From NCBI RefSeq assembly GCF_022603395.1, contig NZ_JAIBKA010000008.1, forward strand, positions 212,875 through 276,874: DNA of 64,000 nt, read 5' to 3'. Shown here piece by piece: positions 55,129-61,716 of this stretch. Origin of the DNA: Desulfoferrobacter suflitae. GTDB taxonomy: Bacteria > Desulfobacterota > Syntrophobacteria > Syntrophobacterales > Syntrophobacteraceae. The translations under genes were made by a program, and so were the position numbers. The notes under the pieces are model-generated. The model had not been told where the DNA came from. It saw nothing but the letters and a program-made list of their open reading frames with translations, and made no database searches. How positions within the stretch are numbered: the first letter of the stretch is position 1; every line of letters begins with the position of its first letter.

Positions 55129-55188
55129 TGCTAACGGTCGGCATAAGGCGCGGCGGCTTTTTGCCGTCGCCCTTGATGCCATTGGGGC
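55129..55188 (-). repeat. attC-like imperfect hairpin 2
   Basis: On the minus strand GCATCAAGGGCGACGGC and GCCGCCGCGCCTTATGC pair imperfectly around AAAAA, with unpaired bases on one side, flanked by CCCCAAT and GTTAGCA (compare RYYYAAC and GTTRRRY). The left end is 22 bases after the hicB stop, where a cassette attC would lie. The outer boxes are degenerate. Confidence 0.5.
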
Positions 55189-55209
55189 ATGATCTCTCTC
55201 GCAGAGATG

Positions 55210-55428
55210 CTATGCATACATCAGACGGCCTCTTGGCTCTGGAATAGAGCGACCCAGTTCCTGTGCGGTCTCAATCCATTCCTGGATCACTACTTCTGCA
55301 TTGGCTACAGCCTCTTGATAGGTTGCGCCATCCGCTGCACAGCCGGGCAGTTCCGGAACCTCAGCAATGAAGGCATGATCCTCATCACTCCAGTAGATAA
55401 TGACTTCGTACCTAAATTTGCTGGCCAT
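55210..55428 (-). CDS. hicB: HicB family antitoxin
   Basis: A 72-residue HicB-type protein: YEVIIYWSDEDHAFIAEVPE, then LPGCAADGATYQEAVANAEV and VIQEWIETAQELGRSIPEP, the partial RNase-H-like HicB fold. It begins one base after the hicA stop. It lacks a C-terminal DNA-binding domain, so autoregulation would need another part. Its partner is the preceding HicA toxin. Confidence 0.9.
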   Translation of the reverse strand: MASKFRYEVIIYWSDEDHAFIAEVPELPGCAADGATYQEAVANAEVVIQEWIETAQELGRSIPEPRGRLMYA

Positions 55429-55429
55429 C

Positions 55430-55687
55430 TTAATCCAGACCTCCGAGACGATATTTCAGGATGACTTGTCTGACCTGTTTGACCTGATAGGGCTTTGCCT
55501 TGCCACCATCTTTTGGTTGCAGATTCAAGATCTCTTCTACTCCCTCTTTGGTAAAGATGTGGTGACTCCCACGGATGCGTTCCTGAAACCCCAGGCTCCG
55601 TAACAGGCTGCGCATGCCTTCAAAGGGGATGTTCGCATCCGAGGTGCCACGCAGTATCCGAACCAGGATCTTATCATGCTCGCTCAT
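55430..55687 (-). CDS. hicA: HicA family mRNA interferase toxin
   Basis: An 85-residue dsRBD-like toxin with the catalytic histidine segment RGSHHIFTKEG and the conserved FEGMRSLLRSLGF. HicA cleaves mRNA in a ribosome-independent way and is neutralised by HicB. It is slightly longer than typical HicA. Its start lies inside the end of the DUF5615 gene (14-base overlap). Confidence 0.9.
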   Translation of the reverse strand: MSEHDKILVRILRGTSDANIPFEGMRSLLRSLGFQERIRGSHHIFTKEGVEEILNLQPKDGGKAKPYQVKQVRQVILKYRLGGLD

Positions 55688-56102
55688 CAAGATAACCCTT
55701 CTGTTCCTGGATTTGTAGGATGACCGGCAGCCACAACGGGCAAGATCTATGCTTAGTCGTCGTCTGGCAGTTCCCCCAAGTCATCAAGAATCCTGCGGAG
55801 TTCGTAATCACGGTCAGTTCCTCTTGTTCTGCCTGTATCAGATCTGCCGTCTTTTTTCCGTACAACCCCTCTATGCGAATACGAATGACCGACGGGGTTA
55901 TGGCCCGTGAGAGGGCGAGAAGAGCATGAAAGTCCGCATCAAAAGTGATTACGATCCGCTCTTCTTCTCGTCCTCTCTGAAGTATGGCGGCATCATCGGC
56001 CGTAGAATAGCCAATTTCACTGACATGGACTGTATCGATTCCTGCCTCTCGCAACAATCCTGCTGCCGATCTTGGCAGTCCCTGATCAAGCAGCAGTTTC
56101 AT
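55674..56102 (-). CDS. DUF5615 PIN-like toxin
   Basis: A 142-residue protein with a PIN-like fold: LLLDQGLPRSAAGLLREAGI, then VHVSEIGYSTADDAAILQ and IVITFDADFHALLA, giving the acidic residues of a Mut7-C/PIN-type RNase. Its antitoxin is the overlapping DUF433 gene upstream (17 bases shared). After about residue 112 the tail (NCQTTTKHRSCPLWLPV onwards) departs from the family pattern, suggesting a changed or frameshifted C-terminus. Confidence 0.85.
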   Translation of the reverse strand: MKLLLDQGLPRSAAGLLREAGIDTVHVSEIGYSTADDAAILQRGREEERIVITFDADFHALLALSRAITPSVIRIRIEGLYGKKTADLIQAEQEELTVITNSAGFLMTWGNCQTTTKHRSCPLWLPVILQIQEQKGYLDERA

Positions 56103-56328
56103 GGCTTAGCGGAAGATCAAGAACACGGTCATCGAGATGCGCCGCGGCATAGAGGAGAGCTTGCCGTATATCCTCATCGTCAAGCTCGGGATACTCCTCG
56201 CGTAGTTCCTCGCGATTAGGGTAGAAGGCCGCCAGTTCCACAATACGCCGGACCGTCAAACGCATATTGCGTACACAGGGTTGGCCGTTCATTCGAGCAG
56301 GATCAACTGTGATGCGATCAAATACCAT
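56086..56328 (-). CDS. DUF433 antitoxin
   Basis: An 80-residue DUF433 protein (ITVDPARMNGQPCVRNMRLT, then VRRIVELAAFYPNREELREE), a winged-helix-like antitoxin usually paired with DUF5615 toxins. AGGAGGTACCC is a good ribosome binding site. First gene of a four-gene chain with overlapping or abutting ends (DUF433, DUF5615, hicA, hicB). Confidence 0.88.
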   Translation of the reverse strand: MVFDRITVDPARMNGQPCVRNMRLTVRRIVELAAFYPNREELREEYPELDDEDIRQALLYAAAHLDDRVLDLPLSHETAA

Positions 56329-56404
56329 CTTTGGGTACCTCCTGCTTCCTTATAGCATAGACCGGTTTCGCCACCAAGCCTCCTTTGCCGCAGGGATAGG
56401 CCGA

Positions 56405-56481
56405 GCCCCAACGTTTCGGCATAACCGGCTGGCAATGAAACGTAGCGGAATTGCAGGTCCGCGTTGATGCGGTTGTTGGGC
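56405..56481 (-). repeat. attC-like imperfect hairpin 1
   Basis: On the minus strand it begins with GCCCAAC (RYYYAAC), continues CGCATCAACGCGGACC, and ends CCGGTTATGCCGAAACGTTG then GGGC. This has the order and imperfect symmetry of an integron attC site (R'', L'', spacer, L', R'). The first box lies 11 bases after the hsdR stop, and the toxin-antitoxin chain begins downstream. The final box has one extra G. Confidence 0.55.
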
Positions 56482-56491
56482 GATATTCTTT

Positions 56492-59400
56492 TCAAGTTTG
56501 GCCATCTACATTATCCTCAGATCGGATCTTTTCGTAGACCTCCTTGAGGAGATGCTTGCTTACCGCCTCTCGGAATTGATCCTCGTTCATGAATTTCGCC
56601 GTAATCTCTTCGTTCTGGTCCATCCGGTCTATGAAGAGCCCCTCCAAAGCCTTGCGAAAGACGTAGCCGAAGTTCTCCATCGTATTGGCGAGCGCCGCCT
56701 GGCGGAGGTTGCTATCCGATACCGCGTCCTCCCGGATCGATTCGAAGAACAGCTGGTCACCAGGACGGAAGTCCGTTCCGAACCGCTCATTGAGGATGTC
56801 AATCAGCTTGGACAGTTCGATTTCGTCTCCCCGCGCAACACCCGTTCCTACGGATGTGGGACCCGAAACCTCGTAGCGGGCGCCGGGCTCCATCACAATT
56901 GACCCTTCGCCGATCTTCTGCAGGCGGTAATACTTCAGGGCCACATCGTCGTTGAAGTTGTAGACCGGGCCCCGGTCGTCTCTCGGCAGCTTGGTCAGCA
57001 GGAACCGGATGTACGAATAGAGCTTCTCGAGGTCGGTGTCCTGGAACGGGATCACCTGTGACATGAAGGAATAAAGGTTCCTATAGGCCACGAGCGTCTT
57101 GCGGAATTCCTCCCGGACATCCTCTTCCAGGTCGTTATAGCGTCCCACCGCCGGATCGATGCAGGCATTCATCCTGGCATGATCCGCCGTTGTCTGGTTT
57201 GGTTTTGGCTTATAGAAGACCTTGCAGAACTCCTCGACCTCGGCCTTGTAATAAACCTGGTGGCCGTCGAGCTTGGCCTGCAGTTCATATAGCTGCTGTG
57301 GTTCGGCACGCTCGCCGATAAGCATCTGCTCATAATAGGGCTGAAAGGCCTTGAGAATTTCATCCGGCTCATTCACGAAATCCAGGACAAAGGTATCCTC
57401 CTTACCGGAATGCGTCCGGTTGAGACGCGAAAGCGTCTGCACGGCCTGTATGCCTGACAGGCGCTTATCCACATACATCGTGTGAAGGAGGGGTTGATCA
57501 AAGCCGGTCTGATACTTCTCCGCGACGAGCAGCACCTGGTATTCCTCTGTTCCGAAACGCTCGGGCAGTTCCTTCTCCTTGATGTGCTTGCCCTGGGCGT
57601 CCACGTTCATGCCGGATTCCGTGTATTCTGCGCCTGCTGCGTCGGGGTCGATCACGGTCCCGGAAAAGGCCACCAGCGTTTTGATGCCCGCGTAGCCTTT
57701 GTCTTTAATGTAATTGTCAAAGGCCTGTTTGTACCTGACCGCGTGAAGACGGCTGGAAGTCACCACCATGGCCTTGGCCTTGCCGCCGATCTTGTGCATC
57801 GTGAAATGCCGGAAATGCTCGACCATGACCTCGGTCTTCTGCGCAATATTGTGCGGGTGCAGGCTCATGAATCGCGCCAGTGCACGCGCGGCCTTGCGCT
57901 TGTCCACCTGCGGGTCATCCTCGATTGACTTGATCAGCCGGTAATACGTCTTGTATGTCGTGTAATTCTGGAGCACGTCAAGGATGAAGCCCTCATCGAT
58001 GGCCTGGCGCATGCTGTAGAGATGGAAGGGATTCGGCTTGCCGTCCGCGCCGGGTGTGCCGAAGACCTCCAGGGTTTTGTATTTGGGCGTTGCCGTGAAG
58101 GCAAAGAAGCTGATGTTGGGTTGATGCCCGCGCTTGGCCATGGTCTTGAGGATTTCCTCTTCATAATCGGGCAGCCCTTCCGCCTCGGCTTTTGCCCTGA
58201 CCTCTTCCTTGATGGCTGCGCCGGCGAGCACGCCCTTGAGCTCGGTCGCCGTCTCGCCGCCTTGGGAGCTGTGCGCTTCGTCAACAACCACCGCATAACG
58301 GCGCATGGGCAGTTCGCCCATTTTCTCGGTGACGAACGGGAACTTCTGGAGCGTGGTGATCACAATCGGCACAGCGGACCAGAGGGCCTCCGCCAATTGG
58401 GTCGAGTTGATGTCGATCTTCTGGACCACGCCCTGCTTGTGTTCGAACTGATAAATGGTGTTCTGAAGCTGCTGGTCGAGGACAACCCTGTCGGTGATCA
58501 CGATGATCGAGTCGAAAACCTTTTCGTCCTTTTCGGTGTAGAGGCTGGCGAGCCGATGGGCCAGCCAGGCAATGGAGTTGGATTTGCCGCTGCCGGCGGA
58601 GTGCTGAATCAGGTAGTTGGTTCCGGTGCCGCGCTCGCGGGCGTCGGCGACAAGCTTCCGCACGCAATCAAGCTGGTGATAGCGCGGGAATATCATGGTT
58701 TCTTTAAAGGGCACGGCGTGCCGTGCCCCTGCATTTTTCACCGGTTTCTTTTCGATGTGAATGAACCGTGCCAGGATATCCAGGAAGCTGTGACGCTCCA
58801 GGACCTCTTCCCACAAATACGCGGTTTTGTAGCCGCCGGGATTCTCCGGGTTGCCGGCGCCGCCTCCGCAGCCCTTGTTGAAGGGCAGAAAGCGCGTGCT
58901 TTTACCCGAAAGGCGCGTGGTCATGTAGACCTCGTCGGTGTCCACCGCGAAATGGACAAGCGTGCGCTTCTTGAATTGGAAGATCAGGTCTGACGGATCG
59001 CGGTCGTTTTTGTACTGCGTGACTGCATGCCGCCAGTTTTGAGCGGTCATGGGGTTCTTCAGTTCCAGGGTGGCGACGGGAATGCCGTTGAGAGCCAGGG
59101 TCACATCAAGGGTGTTGCCGTGCTTGGCCGAGTAGCCGAGCTGGCGCGTAACGGTGAGTCGGTTGGCGGCGTAGAGCGCCTGAGTGTCCGGGTTCATTCC
59201 ACTGGCCGGGGCGAAATAGGCCACCCGGAACAGCTTGCCGAAACACTTGAACCCGTGTCGCATGACCGAGAGGCACCCCTCGTGGCTGGAGTTGAGCGCA
59301 CGACACAGATCGTCTATCAGTAGGGACACGGCGCGCCGTGCCCCTACGGTCTTTTCTTTTTGGAGGTTGGCGAGGTACTCCCATTCCTTGGGTTGGGTTT

Positions 59401-59545
59401 TCCGGATGAACGCAATCACGTCGCCGACGAACAAACCCCGCTCAGTGTCGAAGCCGTCCCGGTCGCCTTTTTCATACCCACCGGCCGTGGTCAGGTGGTG
59501 TTCTATGGCGGTTTCGAAGGCGTATTCCGTATGTTGACCCGGCAT
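56492..59545 (-). CDS. hsdR: Type I restriction endonuclease subunit R
   Basis: A 1017-residue motor-nuclease. The N-terminal PD-(D/E)xK nuclease region shows TLDVTLALNGIPVATLELKN. The helicase has Walker A HSAGSGKSNS, DEAH in AVVVDEAHSSQ, SF2 motif III FFAFTATP, and motif VI QTLSRLNRTHSGK. It cuts unmodified DNA remotely after translocation, with HsdM and HsdS. It shares one base (TGATG) with hsdS. Two REP-like palindromes lie inside the gene, read in frame as GARRAV (about residue 69) and GARHAV (about residue 275). Otherwise it looks intact. Confidence 0.95.
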   Translation of the reverse strand: MPGQHTEYAFETAIEHHLTTAGGYEKGDRDGFDTERGLFVGDVIAFIRKTQPKEWEYLANLQKEKTVGARRAVSLLIDDLCRALNSSHEGCLSVMRHGFKCFGKLFRVAYFAPASGMNPDTQALYAANRLTVTRQLGYSAKHGNTLDVTLALNGIPVATLELKNPMTAQNWRHAVTQYKNDRDPSDLIFQFKKRTLVHFAVDTDEVYMTTRLSGKSTRFLPFNKGCGGGAGNPENPGGYKTAYLWEEVLERHSFLDILARFIHIEKKPVKNAGARHAVPFKETMIFPRYHQLDCVRKLVADARERGTGTNYLIQHSAGSGKSNSIAWLAHRLASLYTEKDEKVFDSIIVITDRVVLDQQLQNTIYQFEHKQGVVQKIDINSTQLAEALWSAVPIVITTLQKFPFVTEKMGELPMRRYAVVVDEAHSSQGGETATELKGVLAGAAIKEEVRAKAEAEGLPDYEEEILKTMAKRGHQPNISFFAFTATPKYKTLEVFGTPGADGKPNPFHLYSMRQAIDEGFILDVLQNYTTYKTYYRLIKSIEDDPQVDKRKAARALARFMSLHPHNIAQKTEVMVEHFRHFTMHKIGGKAKAMVVTSSRLHAVRYKQAFDNYIKDKGYAGIKTLVAFSGTVIDPDAAGAEYTESGMNVDAQGKHIKEKELPERFGTEEYQVLLVAEKYQTGFDQPLLHTMYVDKRLSGIQAVQTLSRLNRTHSGKEDTFVLDFVNEPDEILKAFQPYYEQMLIGERAEPQQLYELQAKLDGHQVYYKAEVEEFCKVFYKPKPNQTTADHARMNACIDPAVGRYNDLEEDVREEFRKTLVAYRNLYSFMSQVIPFQDTDLEKLYSYIRFLLTKLPRDDRGPVYNFNDDVALKYYRLQKIGEGSIVMEPGARYEVSGPTSVGTGVARGDEIELSKLIDILNERFGTDFRPGDQLFFESIREDAVSDSNLRQAALANTMENFGYVFRKALEGLFIDRMDQNEEITAKFMNEDQFREAVSKHLLKEVYEKIRSEDNVDGQT
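58709..58728. repeat. REP-like palindrome inside hsdR (copy 1)
   Basis: GGGCACGGCGTGCCGTGCCC has 9-bp arms around GT, and the run continues as CCT. It is the core of the palindrome also found at 59320 and 61237 and is translated in frame within hsdR. Confidence 0.7.
59320..59347. repeat. REP-like palindrome inside hsdR (copy 2)
   Basis: A 28-base palindrome centred on GGCGCGCC, with one mismatch (GGGACACGG facing CCGTGCCCC), identical elsewhere to the perfect copy in the transposase gene at 61237-61264. It encodes GARRAV in hsdR. Confidence 0.75.
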
Positions 59546-60897
59546 CAGGAAACCTCCTTCCGAACGTCCATTTTCCCCGTTACTGCTGCTGAGATAAGGG
59601 CTCTACGGTATTCGCTGAGCGTCTTAATGCTGTCGATGATCCTTCTTTCCAGCAGCTTTGTCTTCTCTCCTTCTCGATCCAACACGGCCATAATCTTGTC
59701 TTGCTCTTCACGTGGTGGAAGCGGCACCTCGAGGCTTTTAAACTTGTCCTGGTCAATCGTTGCCATCGTTACCAAATTAGAAAGGGAGATGAGTCGGTTG
59801 ATTGCAGGAATCGAGTTGAGGAAGTGGACGAGAAAGCTTGGATTAATCATTCTAGAATCTGGTCTCGCTCGAACGATGTGACACTCAAAAACCGTGGGCT
59901 CTTTGACGTTCAAGGCACACACGGAACGTCCCACTCCCTCCAGTTTCAGTGAAGACCGAACGAAAAAAATGTCTCCGGACTGTACCGCATACTTCCGTTG
60001 TTCAACTTCATCAGCTTCAACTCGATCCAGACTATCGTGATCCACAATGAAATCTTCACGATACACATCAAATACATTCACGAGTTTGGTGCCTGATCCG
60101 AAAAATTCCTTCTTCTTGAAGAGGCCATTAGACAGCCCCTCGCGAATAAGGTACTTGAGGCGCTTCACCTGCCAGTGGTGTGGAACCTCGCCTATCCAAG
60201 CTACCTCCGAATCTCTCATCTCAACATTAGGATTTAGCCCCTTGATTACGGCGTGGCTGATGAGAGCGGATCGCTTCTCCTGGAGCAACTCAATCTGCCG
60301 CTGCTTTTTTTCAATGAGCGTGTCGATCCGCGCTGTTTCGCGGTCAAGAAAGGATGCGACGGTACGCTGTTCCTTGAGCGGGGGGATCGACTGTCTAAAG
60401 TCTCTTATGAAAATTTCGGGCACACGTTTCTGACCGCCAGCACCATACATCTCCGCAGCGCCAAGATGTCTGAAAGCATGACTAATGGTGACGTAAAATA
60501 GGAAGTGGCGGTCCATCGATGGGTGGGGACGCAGGACATGTAGTTCCGTCGTACCGAATCCGATGCCGTTCATCAGATCATGTGCAATCGCTCCCTTGCC
60601 GTTCTCAAAGCAGGGCGTGATCTTAGCAGCAAGTACATCACCGTCTAGAAAATAGGTATATCCAGTTGAAACCTCAGCGAGCGGGCGTGACTGATCGAGG
60701 GATAATCCGCCATACTCGTGGACTGATTCCATTGGCACAAAGGAGACATCGAGAGTGCCGGGCAAACCGTTGATTTCAGATCTAATGGGATTGATTTTTG
60801 CCCGATAACGAAGTCTGACTGGGTCCCAATGCTCTGGAATCTCACCGAGCCATGCCACTCCAGACGGCTTGTATGCAGGATAGGCAAGATGTTTCAT
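59545..60897 (-). CDS. hsdS: Type I restriction-modification specificity subunit S
   Basis: A 450-residue DNA-recognition subunit with two target-recognition domains. TRD1 follows YKPSGVAWLGEIPEHWDPV and TRD2 follows VEMRDSEVAWIGEVPHHW; each ends in a coiled-coil spacer (SFLDRETARIDTLIEKKQRQ and LDREGEKTKLLERRIID). The recognition sequence cannot be read from this. ATG 60897 overlaps the transposase stop as ATGA; an in-frame ATG at 60912 with AGGA upstream is an alternative. It is followed directly by hsdR. Confidence 0.93.
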   Translation of the reverse strand: MKHLAYPAYKPSGVAWLGEIPEHWDPVRLRYRAKINPIRSEINGLPGTLDVSFVPMESVHEYGGLSLDQSRPLAEVSTGYTYFLDGDVLAAKITPCFENGKGAIAHDLMNGIGFGTTELHVLRPHPSMDRHFLFYVTISHAFRHLGAAEMYGAGGQKRVPEIFIRDFRQSIPPLKEQRTVASFLDRETARIDTLIEKKQRQIELLQEKRSALISHAVIKGLNPNVEMRDSEVAWIGEVPHHWQVKRLKYLIREGLSNGLFKKKEFFGSGTKLVNVFDVYREDFIVDHDSLDRVEADEVEQRKYAVQSGDIFFVRSSLKLEGVGRSVCALNVKEPTVFECHIVRARPDSRMINPSFLVHFLNSIPAINRLISLSNLVTMATIDQDKFKSLEVPLPPREEQDKIMAVLDREGEKTKLLERRIIDSIKTLSEYRRALISAAVTGKMDVRKEVS

Positions 60898-61553
60898 CTT
60901 CGCCTTTCCCATGGGTCTGTTCCTGCCTGTCGGCAGGCACGGCGGCGGACAGGTGTTGGACGAACATCAAATGGGCGAACACAAGGTTCGCCCCTGCGGT
61001 CGGTTGCGTTGGGGTTTTCCTGGTCTGTTTCCCATTGCGCCGGGTTGTTGGTGATGTATTCCCGAATGCGGTTCAATTCATTATCGTTGCGGATGACGTG
61101 TTCGTAATAATTGCGTTGCCAGATTTTCACGCCGGGGGTTTTTCGCATTTCATTGATGCGTTTTGTCACGGCGGATTTAAATGCCCGGATAATCGTCGGT
61201 ATCGAACCGGATACGGGTTTTCCGAATTGTTCCACCGTAGGGGCACGGCGCGCCGTGCCCCTACGATCGTCGATGACCAATATCCCGTGAAAATGGTTGG
61301 GCATGACCACCCATTCATCCAATATGATTTTATCCCGGATATCACCGGTTTTGATCCATTCATCGGCAACGATTTCCCCCGCATCGTTCAACACCATTTT
61401 TCCATCCACGATTTTCCCAAACAGGCATTCCCGGTTCTGCGCGCAAATCGTCACAAAATACGCCCCGGCACCGGCATAATCGTATCCTTTCAACCGGATG
61501 GACCGGCGGCTCCGCCGCTCCGGGCGGTTCGCATGTAAATCACCCCTGCTCAT
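60894..61553 (-). CDS. REP-associated tyrosine transposase (RAYT, Y1_Tnp)
   Basis: A 219-residue HUH single-strand transposase. The family start is RRSIRLKGYDYAGAGAYFVT, the HUH motif is VVMPNHFHGILVI, and the catalytic Tyr helix is WQRNYYEHVIRN. The gene carries three palindromes: one at 61237-61264 (translated RRGTARRAP), one at 60973-60993 (RRGEPCVRP) and one near 60924-60939 (RRRACRQAG). The last two make a C-terminal tail unlike the family. It sits between hsdM and hsdS, and its stop overlaps the hsdS start. ATG 61553 has a G-rich site upstream. Confidence 0.9.
   Translation of the reverse strand: MSRGDLHANRPERRSRRSIRLKGYDYAGAGAYFVTICAQNRECLFGKIVDGKMVLNDAGEIVADEWIKTGDIRDKIILDEWVVMPNHFHGILVIDDRRGTARRAPTVEQFGKPVSGSIPTIIRAFKSAVTKRINEMRKTPGVKIWQRNYYEHVIRNDNELNRIREYITNNPAQWETDQENPNATDRRGEPCVRPFDVRPTPVRRRACRQAGTDPWERRR
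60924..60993. repeat. Two palindromes in the transposase 3' end
   Basis: TGCCTGTCGGCAGGCA (60926-60941) and GGGCGAAC-ACAAG-GTTCGCCC (60973-60993) are separate hairpin-forming repeats, both inside the transposase coding sequence. The second is of a type widely seen as dispersed REP units. Confidence 0.65.
61237..61264. repeat. Perfect 28-bp REP palindrome in the transposase gene
   Basis: GTAGGGGCACGGCG followed by its exact inverse complement. Near-identical copies lie in hsdR at 58709 and 59320. RAYT proteins are thought to mobilise such palindromes, so this is likely the cognate REP of the encoded transposase. Confidence 0.85.
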
Positions 61554-61587
61554 TCGCCCCCCTTCGGAGTGATGAATGATGAAAAAC

Positions 61588-61665
61588 ATAGCTGAACCCG
61601 TTACCATAGCCCTGGGTCAATTCTTGAGACAGCGTGGCAAGAATCTGCTTTCCGTAATCGGCGCG
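61588..61665 (-). pseudogene. Fragment of a YhcG/DUF1016-type PDDEXK nuclease gene
   Basis: Minus-strand translation gives RADYGKQILATLSQEL then TQGYGNGFSY, matching the conserved N-terminal region of YhcG/DUF1016 nucleases (family pattern R-A-x-Y-G-x-x-I-x-A-T-L-S-x-x-L-x-x-x-Y-G-x-G-F-S). Only about 26 codons remain. The fragment is bounded by the inverted repeat at the hsdM end and by the transposase gene, which apparently replaced the rest. Confidence 0.7.
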
Positions 61666-61669
61666 CTGC

Positions 61670-61716
61670 CCCTCCTGGCGAACTATTAAGTATTCCTTAA
61701 TAGTTCGCCAGGAGGG
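61670..61716. repeat. Perfect 21-bp inverted repeat at the hsdM 3' end
   Basis: CCCTCCTGGCGAACTATTAAG (61670-61690) and its exact inverse complement (61696-61716) surround TATTC. The right copy is the final coding bases and stop of hsdM; the left copy lies just beyond the stop in inverted orientation. It may act as a hairpin terminator or be a scar of rearrangement. Confidence 0.85.

Noticed and set aside
58022..58993. Plus-strand frame of 323 codons inside hsdR
   Set aside because: Shadow of the clear hsdR helicase gene on the other strand.
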